NCBI GenBank assembly: GCA_013398615.1 | Contig: VZSR01001685.1 | Span: 3,018,590-3,082,589 of the forward strand | Direction of reading: 5' to 3' | From: Brachypodius melanocephalos | Taxonomy: Eukaryota; Chordata; Aves; Passeriformes; Pycnonotidae | Length of the DNA: 64,000 nt | Shown: piece after piece, positions 25,501 to 37,615 of the stretch | How the letters are laid out: each line of letters begins with the position of its first letter | Position numbering within the stretch: the first letter of the stretch is position 1 | Made by a program: the position numbers and the translations under genes | Notes under the pieces: model-generated | What the model saw: the letters and a program-made list of their open reading frames with translations, nothing else | The model's database searches: none | Told to the model about the DNA's origin: nothing

Positions 25501-26152
25501 AATGACAAATATTTCTATTGCTGCTGTGTATAAGAAATACTAAAGTATTTGATATTCTTTTTGAGATAAGCATGAATGTATTGTAGAGCTCTTAATATAT
25601 ATATAATTCAAGGTCATTCCATGCAGCTGATACTCTGTGCAGTGATATTTTGTCTCAGAAACAACCATAAATTCAATTTGCTTATAGGTATACAAACTAA
25701 CATCCTTTTTTGTTTGTTTTTTCTTTCCTTATCTAAGCCATTATATGTACATCTTTCTACCTCATGAACTTTTTTATTTCCATTTTCTAAAAGTGTAGTC
25801 ATAGTAAATCTAACTATAACAATAAATTGTCAGTCTGGATATTGATCTCCATCCTTCAACACCTCAAAATTATTTATTTTGCTGCATACATAGACAATAA
25901 GTTTCTGTGCGAGGGACTGGGAATGCCTGAGTTCACCAAAAATGCTGTGAATGGTGCCCAGTGCAGCATATGGAGTATGCTCTGCTTTATGAGATGCTAC
26001 TGGGAAGGTGGCAAAAGAAGTATGGCACAAATAAGATCTGCACTGGAGGTTTTGTACTCTTATAACTCTGGTTCATGTGTCTGTATGTGTAGAGTATCAT
26101 GTGAATATTTCCACCATCCCCTGAGCTGTCCAGATGCTAGCCAGATGTAAAT

Positions 26153-27190
26153 ATCACAGAATCACAGAATTTCTAGGTTGGAAGAGACCTTCAAGATCAT
26201 CAAGTCCAACCTATGCTCTAACACCTCAATTAACCATGGCACCAAGTGCCACATCCAGCCTTTCTCTAAACACATCCAGGGATGGTGACTCTATCACGTC
26301 CCTGGGCAGACCATCCCAGTTCTTTATCACTCTTTCTATGAAAAACTTTTTACTGATATCCAACCTATATTTCCCTTGGTGCAGCTTGAGACNNNNNNNN
26401 NNNNNNNNNNNNNNNNNNNNNNNNNNNNNNNNNNNNNNNNNNNNNNNNNNNNNNNNNNNNNNNNNNNNNNNNNNNNNNNNNNNNNNNNNNNNAAGCTCAT
26501 CTGCCAGCTCTCTCATCACCCTGGAATGGATCCCATTTGGTCCCATAGATATATGGATATCCAAGCATTTCAGCAGTTCTCTGACTGCCTCCTCTTGGAA
26601 AATAGGGGGACCATTCTGTTCCCTGACACCATCAACCAACCCAAGAGGACAGTTGTCCTGAAGGCAAGTAGTCTTCTCATTAAAAACTGAGGCAAAGTAG
26701 GCATTAAGCACTTCTCATCTGCAGATACTAAGTTCCCTCTCTCATCCAATAAAGAACAAAGGTTGGTCTCACCCTTCCTTTTACCATTAATATATTTGTA
26801 AAAACATTTTTTATTATCCTTTACAGAAGTCACCATTCTGAGTTCAAACTGAGATTTGTCCTCCTTAATTATTTTCCTACATGCTCTAGCAGCCCTCTTA
26901 AATACTTCCTGAGAGACCTGACCCTCCTTCTAAAAATGATACATCATCTTTTTATTCCTAAGTTCCTCCAAAACTTCCTTGCCCGTCCAGGCTAGACGTT
27001 TACCTGTCAACTAATCTTTCTGCACACAGGGACAGTCTGTTCCTGTGCCCTCAAGATCTCTGTTTTGAGTCAGGCCCACCTTTCCTGAATTCCTTTGTTT
27101 TTAAGGGCTGCTTCCCAAGGAACGCTCTGAATAAGTCTCCTAAACAGGCCAAAGTCTACCCTCCAGAAATCCAATGCAAGAGAAATCATA
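26153..27190 (-). mobile_element. CR1 LINE, ORF2 reverse-transcriptase region and 3' end, interrupted by an assembly gap
   Basis: This CR1 retrotransposon reads right to left. It begins (5'-truncated) near 27190 with the linker preceding the reverse transcriptase and continues through DNKKCFYKYINGKRKGE around 26810-26760. It then reaches the RT finger region with LNAYFASVF and SMGPNGIHSRVMRELADEL just before the N run. Left of the gap the C-terminal end reads KFFIERVIKNWDGLPRD and ESPSLDVF, then the 3'UTR. The tail at 26153-26168 is the reverse complement of ATTCTGTGAT. Frameshifts and stops break the frame (one lies between the two open stretches near 26700), so the copy is dead. Confidence 0.93.
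26393..26492. other. assembly gap (100 N)
   Basis: Exactly 100 N, the conventional size for a gap of unknown length. The flanks are two parts of the same CR1 ORF2 that are normally far apart, so the real missing sequence is probably much longer than 100 nt. Confidence 0.98.
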
Positions 27191-29669
27191 TTACCATTCA
27201 AGCACATAAATAAACCCCTGTTAGAAAGAAATTGTGCTAACTTGTTCTAAAAGCAGCTCCACTGTACAGCTCTGAAATCATATCAGGATTACATGTGGCT
27301 GCTTTGACATCTCTACACCTGCCTGCCTGCACTTCTCTGCAGAGAGGTGTTCTGATATAAGCCTCATCCTGACTAACTCTGTGAGGATTATTTTACTGTT
27401 GTAAATTCAAAAGATCAACTTCTCAGGGCAACATGCATCAGTATTTTGGGGATTAACTATTTTAATAGCATCCAATAACATTGAAAATTGCAGAAATGGA
27501 CCTTCCATTATAAAGCCCTTGTTTTTTCATATGGTGCTCTGTTTTCTAATTAATTGATCATATAAGACATATAGAAACTCAGGGAAAAAAATTGCTGGAA
27601 ATTATGGGAGAGTAGCTGAGCACTTTAAGCCAGACATGAAAGGTTAAATTCTGCCTTTGAGCACTACTCATGTCAGGCATACCACAGTCTGAAAGCACTC
27701 ACTTTATGAAATAAGCTTCAGCTATTTTTACTCTGCACAGAGAATGGAAAGCCAGATAATTTACTGCAGTTGAGCAGATGTTTGTTTTGTTTTGACATTA
27801 TTATTGTTATAAAAAATTAAAAATAAGCGATACCCACCAATGGAGAAATGTTATTGCTATAAATAAAGAGCTTTGAAATACTGAACAAATTGAGGAACCA
27901 GACCAAGAAAGAGAATTATAAAAAAAGATCTCTAAGAAAAAGAATAAAGCAAGAATTCTTATAAAAGAATAGGAAAAAGAAATAGTAAAATGTGTTATGA
28001 TCTGATCTTCCTCTGTTTCTCCACCACACTAGGTCTGATGGAGGCCAGATAAGGGAGCTGTAGATGAAACAACCAGCATCTCCTTAACAAAGCTAGAGCT
28101 TAGGAAAAGCAAGGAGCAGCCAACTCGTCATCCTCATTGGTAATGAAGTCAGAGCATACACAAATTGCCTCACTCTAAGCAGAATGGTCAGCTGATGGTA
28201 AGTTAGGCTGTACAATTAGTCCAAAATACTCACACCCAGTGCTCAAAAAGTTAAACTGAAATCCAGAATATACAGGGTTCCAGAATGAACTACCCTAAAG
28301 CATGATGAGCTTTGTCTGTGCAAGTGGCGTGAAAAAATTCTCAAATATTCCAAATTACCACAAAGGCAATTCAGATAGAAGCTCCCATGCAGTTGGGATC
28401 TCCCCCTTAACTTTTTTTACAAAATTTGCATGAAGTTTCTATTGACCATCACGTCTGATAGTCCAGGGCAGATAGTTGGCACCATGCAAGAATGAAAAAT
28501 TCTGGTTGTTCAATATGTGGCATCAACTATCACAGCCAAAGGTATTTGCTAATTCAGTTTCATTAACATGACTTTTCTTTTGTTCTCTTTCATTACTCTT
28601 ACTGGTAGATGATTCTGGTGTAAGGTATTTTAGAACTGTTGTATCAGCTCCATATGTGTGTACATATTTAATGTATATATCTTCCTGATGAACATTTGAG
28701 GCAATGCCATGATATTACTTTGAGTTCGTGCGGTATGCTGGGACTCCAGAATGAGCCCAAGGAAAAACAAGGCTGTCTTAGTCTATAATAATGGTTGTTT
28801 TGATGTGCTTCTGTTCCATATATTCTAATTTTTCAAGCATTCTTTTTAGTATTATTTTCCTCCTCAGTTGTTGTCTTATCATTTCAATTGGTATTGTTCT
28901 AAAATATGGTTTTGTTCTGTTATATATTAACATCTATGTCTAGGAATCAGCTGTCAAAATAGTGAAACTTGTTTTTTTCTTTCAGTAATAGCTTCTCTGG
29001 CTCTAAGAATTTGTAGCATTTGGTTTAACATCTAACTCACAACTTTTTTTTTGCAGCAGATCTCGCGTTACGGATATAAATGAGCCTCTCCAGTTCATCA
29101 GTGTGAAAAGGATCCCAATTTATTCTTCTTCACCTGACTCCAGCTACTCATTGATTCTGACTACAACAAGCTCCCACTGCAGGCTTCCTTTGCAGATTCT
29201 AACTGCAGATATTTCCTGCTAGACTCTGACTTTGGGTATTTCTTTGCAGGCTCTGGCTACAGATTTTTCCTACTAGACTGGCTGCAGGCTCCAACTGCAG
29301 ACCCAGACTGACCTCTCAGCAGATTCTTCACAGCAGCAATTCTCTCTCCTGTTTGACAAGTCTTTCTGAATCATTCCTTCAGTTCCTCCTTCCTCAAGAT
29401 CCTCCCCGGACCGGCCAACCCACCCTTTTATCACACTCATCCTTATTGAATATAGCTGTGACCTTCTTCTACAACTTTTCACTCTACTATTTCTTTGAAT
29501 GACTTTTATTTTTTTTTTTCAGAAAGATTGTTATTATGTAGAGGATTCCTTATGACAGTCACGTAAGTTATCGTTGACCTTTATTGCCATATCTAGTGTT
29601 GGCAGGGTTTGCCCTCTTACCTTTCCACAGTCAGATATCTGTTTTGTGAAACAGAATGTGTTTTCAGCA
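27191..29669. other. intergenic region, with LTR-like repeat near its right end
   Basis: AT-rich unique sequence with no recognised gene. The last part (about 29050-29500) differs in composition and contains the irregular tandem repeat listed separately. Confidence 0.65.
29158..29310. repeat. irregular short tandem repeat, possibly inside an old LTR
   Basis: The motif TTGCAGATTCTAACTGCAGAT with TTTCCTGCTAGACT at 29190-29230 recurs with changes at 29244-29280. It recurs in part at 29283-29308 (TGCAGGCTCCAACTGCAGAC). Spacing is uneven (about 54 and 39 nt). Read on the minus strand, a TATA-like GATAAAAGGG lies at about 29433-29424 and AATAAA at 29124-29119, an order possible for an LTR. No termini or target duplication are evident, so the LTR reading is weak. 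Confidence 0.5.
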
Positions 29670-30100
29670 TTTTCCCCTGATCATTAATAAGATCTTGAAG
29701 AGGAATGGACCCATTATGGATCACTGGGACACACCGCCTGATGCTGTCCTTTAACTAGACTTTATTTATGCCACTGATCACAATGCTTTGGGCTCAGGTG
29801 CTCAACAGTTTTTAATCCACCTGCATGCTTATCCAGCCCATAATTCAGCAGCTAGTCTTTGAAGATCTTACAAGAGACAGAGCCAAAAGCCTTCCACAGG
29901 ATGAGCTATCCACTGTCCACTGCTCTCATCTACCTGTTGAATTACTTAATTGTAGAAGACTCTCAGAGTAGAGAAGCATGGCTTTCCCTTTGAGAATCCT
30001 TGCTGACCACTTTTAACACACTTCTTGTCCCTCACATGCCTGGAAATATTTTCTAGATTTAGTTATTGTAGGATTTTACCTTCTGTTTATGACCTATGTT
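29670..30100 (-). mobile_element. degenerate CR1-type LINE fragment (reverse transcriptase palm)
   Basis: The minus strand around 29745-29670 gives GVSQ-SIMGPFLFKILL, recognisable as the RT motif GVPQGS-LGP-LFNI despite stops. Further right, the antisense of the 'AFDTVSH...LL.KL..HGLD' part is visible as a heavily decayed AGCCAAAAGCCTTCCACAGG-type stretch near 29885. Both ends are hard to place, since no 3' tail or 5' start is present. It is an old, internally deleted and frameshifted copy. Confidence 0.8.
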
Positions 30101-33100
30101 CTAGGATATTTGAGTGCTAGTCCCGCAGCAGAATCTCAATGAGACCAGTGTTCAAACCTCTGGAATATTAGTGACTTTGAGACAATCTTGATTGATTTTT
30201 CTACCTGTAAAATAGTCCAAGTAATATTTTACTGCTTTGTATGAAAAAGAATACATTTCTTTTAAATTGACTCCTGAATTCAAAGTGTTCTGTAAAATCC
30301 AGGTTTTCTTTTTTCTTTTTCTTCTGATATATTTAGGCAAGTGGAAATTTTTTTCTTGACCTTTCATCAATTAATTTATTGTACAATTTGATTCAAGAAT
30401 AGGTTAAAATAATGCAAAATACATTAAAAATTATACATTTACAATACAATTTTCTGTAGCTTCTAAACTGCTGCAGCGTCATATTCTAAGTTTAGCAGAA
30501 TCATAGAAAATTATCTGGGATTTCAAAGAGAGAAAATTATTAGCTTGAACTTGAAATGAACTTGAACATTCATTGAAATGTCTTCCCAGTCATTTATAAA
30601 GACATTGATTTCATAGTCTGGCTTCCAAATTCAGGTTGGCAATAAATTTTTAGCATCAAATTGTAAACATGAGAACCAAGGAACATCACTAAACTATAGA
30701 GAACTTGAGAAGTTTCCAGAAATTTATTTGCAAATTTCAGATAATTAATTTGATTGAAGGCTTGTCAGTGTTCAATTTTCATATAAAATAGTGGCTTCTA
30801 TTAAAATTGTCTATTTTGAAGTGTTCCATTTTTTTGTCTATCCACAATCACAAATAATGAGGACAGAGAGGGTTTTTTTTTCTGGGAATGAGTGGGTGGT
30901 GGGTGTTACTTACTGGCTTGTTGTTTGTTGGTTTCTTTCTCTCCTGGTTTACAATAAAACATCTGACACTTGTAAGCAGTAGTAGTTATTACTCTAAAGA
31001 TATCTTGATTGGCATCACTAAAATTATCCTTTAACAGCTAATATATTAACTATTTGAGGAATAAACTGTCAAAACTTTGGGTTTTTATTTTAAGAATTAA
31101 TTAATTGGTACCCACCATGTTAAACTTGAGTACACACCATTTTTTTCTCAAGAAAAAAATGTGTTGCATTTAAAGAGCTGTGGGTTTTAATCTGCTTTTG
31201 GAATTATTTTCAACGTTCTGCTCACAATTCATGTGCAGTAAAGTGTGTTTTCTGCAGAACCAGTTTTATGATACAGGTGTAGAGATCTATTTTAACTTTA
31301 TAAATGTACTTTTAAATGCTTTATGATAGCTCCTAAAGAGCCAGTCATGATTGAGGCCCTTTTGCACTTAAGAGTGAAGAAATTGTGATCCGAATGATCG
31401 TATGTGCTCCAAAGACTTCAAAGGTTAACAATGCTAAAAAAAAAAAAAATCCAAAAACATTGGTTAACTACAGGCAAGGACTTCAGGGAAGATAGACAAA
31501 CTGTTGGTTATATCTTATGAGTCTTTTGGTGACATTTCCTGTAAGGAGGAGTCTTTTCCTTTTATTCAGGTCTAGATTTTACTTTTAGGGTAAATGAAAT
31601 GGTGCAAAGCACAGACAAGGAAACAGCTAGTCAATTTGGAAAACAGGCTTGCCTCCTTGTTTTTTATATAGTAGTGTGAAATTGGAGACCAGGAGAAGAA
31701 GATGTCTCTTTTTTCATGAAAGTAGGTTATGTTGCAAAAATCCTGGAAATTTTATGTTCACCACATGCGTGAACACGGATTTTCCAAATTGACAGAAAAA
31801 TAAATGAAGTAAATGTAATAGATCTTTTTTTTCTTTTTTTTTAGTTCAAGTTTCAATTCACAATTTAAAAATAATGCAGTGTGAGCCAAGCAAAGCGATC
31901 TCGTCTCTCTGATAAGGGTTGCTTTGTGAGTCAGATTAAGGATCAACAGTACTGAGATTTTTTCTGGTATTTCAGGAACTACTTCTCTTGGTAAAGATGC
32001 GTCCTTGCCTCTCATTCTTTATGTTGTTTTTGAAATGATGTGTTTTTATACTATGGGTTTGGTTTTATCCAAAATTATCATTCCGTGTTCTACAAAATGT
32101 GCATGGAATTTTTCCCTAAGTCTCTCTTAAGGATGATTTCTGTCTAGCCAGAAAGAATAAACTCAGCTTCAAACATAGTTTTAAGGGTAACATAGATCCA
32201 ACCTTCCAAAAAAAAAACCAAACATTATCTGTATGGAAATAGTTCAAAAATCTGTAGACGGAGGAGACCATAGGTGAAATAATGTGTCATAGTTACCCTA
32301 TCTTTTCTGCTTTTCCATTATATATATTTTTTCTTGATGCTCTATTTTTAAAATGAAGTTAGGCATAAGTCAATTATTTAAGCATCTCTTTTTTTCAATA
32401 GGAGCTGCTATCTTGTTTCCTTTACAGCAATTCAACCATGATTGTATTCCAAAAAAGCATCCAGTTCCATGGGAAAAAAAGCAAACAAACAAGAGCTCGG
32501 AAACCAAACAAACACGGAAGTAAATGCTGAATTTATTTCAAATTTCAGCATATACTTATATTCTTTTTCTAGGAGATGAATGTTTCCTTATTGGTAGGTT
32601 TTGCAATAATGGGCAGATGGAACTCTTGATTCTTCATGCAGAAAGCCAAATCTTTATTGCATAGCTCATATTTTTATAGGATTTTCAGAAGGCACTGTGT
32701 TAATTTTAATTAGCTGACAATACACTTCCACTGTTCATTGCTCAGCATACAGCATTTTGCATGTCCATCAAATTTCTCTATTTCTGGGTTGTTTACTTTT
32801 TTTTTTTTTTTTTTCCCATGGATTCCATGGGATAGCCTTTTGTTTTTCACAGGTGCAGCCTGTTTTTCTTCCAGGAATAGATTGTATCATTTTCATTCTT
32901 AGATTTTTTCATGGGAATTAACAGGCCAGCTGTTAATTCAGCTGAACAAGTCCTGATTTTATAAAGTCTTTCTTTTCTAGAGTTTTATCTGTATGCAACA
33001 GGTAGGAACAATTAATTCTAGACTAAAATTATTTTTGAGTAGAAGACTAGAAGTTTAGTATTATTAATGGCATTGTATCTCTTTGTTCAACTGAAGAGAC

Positions 33101-36044
33101 AAAATCCTCAGACTCTTGGAATTTAGAATTTTAAATAGTTGGGGTAAAACAAAAAAAAGTAAAATATTAGAAGGAAAATTAATCTAATGTTGTTAAATAT
33201 TTGATTAAAGCTCAAGGAAGGCCCTGTAGCTGAAGTGTTGCTTCTAATGTCATGCGTTCCTTCTAGAATATATCTTATTAATGTTTTCTTTTGTACCATA
33301 GTATAAAGAGACATAAAGATTTTATCTTTTACCTAAAAATGAATTAGTCTTTTATTTAAAATTAATTATTTCTTCACTGAGAAAAAACATCAGAAGGAAA
33401 ATTTTTCCCTTACAAAAGGAAACAAGTTTGTAAGTAGATTTGGGGTTTGGTTCTGCATCTTCCTGGTTTGTGAGGTGAACTTTGAAAAAATATTTAAAGT
33501 GCTTGTGCTGAAGTTTCTGCAGTTTTATTCTGTAGTGAAATATGCAAAGTAAGCTCTTAGGTGCACTGCATGTCTTGGTTAAAATCTACATTGAGAAAGC
33601 AAAATTTTGAGACAATAACATGTAATTTTTTAATTAACATGTAATTTTTTAGTCAAAGGATCTCGACTGTGTGTCTTCAGTTCAGATGTTCTGAGGTAAT
33701 TTCTTGGGGCTAAAAGATATTAACAACTAAAAATCTTGGAATATGTTTGGTAATTTGAATTTAATCACTTTCCACCTGAACCTGAAACAAACTCAACACT
33801 CTCCATAAATACTCAGTCACGTAATATGCTGATCACTTCGTATGTCACATGGGAAATACATCAGAGCATCATAGCTCTGACAAAAGGAACCCCTAACATA
33901 TGAGAGATCCCCAATCCTGCCTGTAATTAAGTATCCATCCTATGAAAATGTATGAATTAACCAGACTTTCTCTAAAGTTATAAAATGTCTTTTCAAACAG
34001 TAGCTGCAGGTATCCTTCTGCTATGGTGTAAGGTGCTTTAGAGCCCTCTGAACTCTCCAGTCTAAGATGCTGGGACTCTATATGTGAAATGTAGGAGCCC
34101 CCCCAGTACTCTCAAAAAATTCTCTGTGAATTTCACAGGACCAGCAGTGTTCATCATAAGTATGTCAATCAAACAAATAGATTGTTTATTTCTGCCAAAT
34201 GGAATACTTCCAAGAGCAGAAAAGCTCTAAACTAATATTTTGTCTGTTTTTTCTAAAGTACCCTAGGAATTAAACTGATGTATCTTCTAATTTTTTTATA
34301 GAAGTCTATTTCATCCTGAATGATTCAAATACAAGACAATGTATTTATTTGTCTCAGCAATTCACTTTTAGCTTCACCACTATGAAATCTGGGGAAACTG
34401 ATTTTAATAAAGACATATTTCAACTTATGTGATTAAGATAGGCAATATGTAATGGTCTCAGGAAAACAAAACAAACACACACAGCAAAGCAACATAGAGG
34501 ACATAAGAATATAATAAGAAAATTGCAAAGTGAATTATAGTCCACAATATTGTCTTCCTGAAACACCAGGTAGCAAAGAAGTTGTCCAAACTATGTTTTA
34601 TTTGTGTGAGAATGGAATTAACAGCAAAGAAATGTAGGCATGATAGATAATCATCTCCTCAGCTGATGGAGAATCATGAGGTATGGATGAAATCCGATTT
34701 AATAACTTCAAAATTTACATTGCAGATGAAACTTAGCAGAAGAGATCCAGCAATCTCTTACTATTCAACAAAACTCATATTCATTCAATTTAGTTCATAT
34801 TGAGTTTCCATTTTAACAAAGTCAATTACTTTCAGTTATTTGTTTCTAGTTTATCTGAAATTACTGCCATGGCCTCTAATTATGGCAAAGTTCAGAAAAA
34901 AAGATACTTATTAGTGAGCTGCAGAAATGTCTGATTGTACTGTACTGGAAAATAAAACCCAAACCAGATTCAGCATAGGTCGACATTCAACAGAGAATTT
35001 ATTTGTAAAATAGTAACAGTAATAACAAGAAGATTTTGACTGTATTTTGTGCCTGCACTGAATTTTTTTTCACACGATTATATATGCTACGTACATATGT
35101 TCACTGAATGACCTCAACAATATAAAATGCAGTCATGCAACTTATCCTCATTCACAGCAGTTTTGGTTTTTATATAAACTAGTTTCATGTCAAATAGCTT
35201 AAAATTGTTGTTTTCTCATCTGCTGGCAAAAGATTATAGGTTTTTATTCTAACATATAAAAGGAAGAAAGTGCTGCAAAACAATCTGCTAAATACTATAA
35301 TCATCGTGGCTTATCACTATTCTTATTAATGTAGATGCTCTTGTCATTTATTATTCTTTCTTTTCTGAGCTGACATTTCAAAACAGCATTGCTGTTTATT
35401 GCTCACATAAAACCAATCTTCTAACATCCTTTCTGTGTTTATTTACTTTATTTTTGTCTTTTATAAATACTAAGCCATGTTGAGACATTTGATTCTTTTA
35501 GGTTATTTTACCCATCCCTTTCTATCTAAGATGAAACGCAGCAGGGTTTACAAACTTAAGGCTTAAATAGAAGAAGAGGCTTAAATATTTTTTTCTTGGT
35601 TTTGTTGTTTTACACATTTTCTGATTAGGTAATTATTACCAAATTTTCTTCCTTAGGATTTTCTTTTGGTTTGCATGGGGAAAAAATAATTAAGATCACT
35701 CTAAGATTACACCTGAGAAAAGTCTGGGTCTTCAATGCCTATTTAATTCAGCCATTTACTTCTTTAAAGGCATATCTTACAAAGACGAATCCTTAATAGC
35801 CACTGCTGAAAAGCATATAACAGAAAAAAAAAATTACAAAATCAGCTGAACGGTCCTCCTCTACATTCCTTGGACACAGTTTTATATATTTTTTAAGACT
35901 GTCTTTATACTACCTGTGTTGCAGCATATGAGAAAATGGACAGCAAACAGATTTTGGGTACCAGGAATTCAGAGGAGATGACTGATCTTTGTAATCCAGG
36001 GTATTTTATCCATTTATGATATATCCTTCATTTGTTTGTGAGGA
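30101..36044. other. intergenic AT-rich region without recognised genes
   Basis: I see no exon or named repeat other than short A/T runs (for example poly(A) near 31436 and poly(T) near 32797). A tandem copy of AACATGTAATTTTTTA lies near 33618-33652. Open frames here are under 90 codons and lack domains. Confidence 0.65.
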
Positions 36045-37615
36045 AAGTAAGTTTATTAAGGGAAGGAAGTCCCTGGAAAGCCAGTTAATGTTCAAGTTTA
36101 TCCAAGCTCAAGAGCAATGAATCGCCGAAAAAGAAGAAGCCAGGCAAAAAAAGGCTGGCAGATCTGCATGGATGAACAAATACCTTCTGGACAAATTCAA
36201 GCCCACAAAAAGGAAGCCTACAGAGGGTGGAAGCAAGGACAGGTAACCTGGGAGGAATACAGGGAAATTATCTGAACAGCCAGGGATCAGACTAGGAAAG
36301 CCAAAGCCTGGACAGAATAAAATTTGGACAGGGACATCATGGATGACAAGAAAATCTTCTGTAGATATATTGGTGATGAAAGAAAGACTAAGGATAATAT
36401 AGACTGTCTCTGAAAGGAAATGGGAGATATAACCACCTGGTGTGTGATGAAAGTTGAGGTAGTCAATGACTTATTTGCTACAGTCTTCAACAGTAATTGC
36501 TCCAGCCACATTGCCCAAAGTACAGAAGGCAAGGCAGGCAGCAGGAAAATGAATAACCAAAGTCCACTGTAGATGAAGACCAGATCAGAGATAATTGAAA
36601 AAACCTGAAGGTACACAGGTCCTTGGGAGTGCCTGAGGTATCCATGGTATCCATGGTACCTGATGAAATGTATCCATGGATCCAGAAGGCACCAGTGGAT
36701 AAAGTGGCTGAGTAACTATCCATCATGTTTGAGAAGTCAAGATAATGCAGTGTAGTTGCTACTGACAGGAAAAGGAGAAACACAACCTTCATCTTCAAAA
36801 AGGGAAATAGGGAAAACTTTGGAAACCACATACTGGTCAGTNNNNNNNNNNNNNNNNNNNNNNNNNNNNNNNNNNNNNNNNNNNNNNNNNNNNNNNNNNN
36901 NNNNNNNNNNNNNNNNNNNNNNNNNNNNNNNNNNNNNNNNNTCTCAGTACGTTTGCTGACAGCATGAGCTGTGTGGGAAAGGATGCCATGAAATGACGGA
37001 CCCTGACAACCTTGAGAGATGGGCATGTGCAAATTCATAAGGCTCAGCAAAGCCAAGTTTAAGGTCCTGAACCTGGTTTGGAGCACTTCAAAGTATAAAG
37101 GCATGCTACAGAAAGAATGGATCATGAAATAGCCCTTAAGAGAAGGATTTGGGAGTCTTGGTTTACAAGAAGCCCAACATCAGCCAACAATATATGCTTG
37201 CATACCAGAAAGCTATAACAGCAACCTGGCTGCATCAAAAGCAGTGTGGGCAGCAGGGAGAGGGAGGTGATTCTTCCCCTCTGCTCTGGTGAAACCCCAC
37301 CCTGAGTACTGCATCCAGCTCTGGGACCTGGAGCATAAGAATGATGTGGAACTCCACCTGTTGGCGTGGGTCCAGAGAAGAGCCACTTGATGATCAGAGG
37401 ACTGGAGTACTTTTCCTTTGAAGACAGGCTGAGAGTTGGGATTGTTTAGCCTGGAGAAGAAAAAGCTCTGGGAAGGCTTTACAGCAGCCTTCCAGTACCT
37501 AAATGAACCTCAAAGAGTGACAGAAAGTCAAGTTCTACAAGGTTGTACAGGGATAGGACAAAAGCTAATAGCCTCAAAATGAAAGAGGGTTGGTTTAGAT
37601 TAGATTTCATTTGTT
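36045..37615 (+). mobile_element. CR1 LINE, ORF2 region, interrupted by an assembly gap
   Basis: This sense-strand CR1 copy starts near 36045 with the endonuclease/RT linker. The block GGAAGCCTACAGAGGGTGG (36210-36228) and the following 'TGGGAGGAATACAG' are characteristic. It passes through the RT finger region (36630-36830, where the ACCTGATGAAATG block encodes the degraded GPDGMHP motif). After the N run it resumes with the decayed FADDTKL region (TTTGCTGACAGCATGAGCTGTGTGG). It continues through GEKDLGVLV-like, HPEYC-like and LGLFSLEKR-like segments to about 37540. The 3' end is lost or decayed after 37615. Stops and frameshifts are frequent. Confidence 0.93.
36842..36941. other. assembly gap (100 N)
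   Basis: Exactly 100 N. By comparison with the CR1 ORF2 layout, several hundred bases of RT-coding sequence should separate the two flanks, so the true gap is probably larger than shown. Confidence 0.98.

Larger units (their letters stand above)
15296..26152. other. intergenic AT-rich region without recognised genes
   Basis: I see no exon with cadherin or other recognisable domain here. The contents I can name are simple repeats (poly(T) at 20401, TA repeat at 19015, poly(A)/GA at 22559) and unique AT-rich sequence. Open frames up to about 110 codons occur (for example 16429-16758, 23004-23321 and 25827-26150) and look fortuitous. Confidence 0.7.

Noticed and set aside
26134..26690. + strand frames spanning the N run
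   Set aside because: They are opposite-strand shadows of the CR1 copy and contain only X across the gap.
30490..30540. AGAATCATAGAAAATTATCTGGGATTT, resembling an antisense CR1 tail
   Set aside because: Only about 20 nt match and the CR1 3'UTR does not continue beyond it.
36287..37125. Minus-strand frames across the second N run
   Set aside because: Opposite-strand shadows of the + strand CR1 copy.
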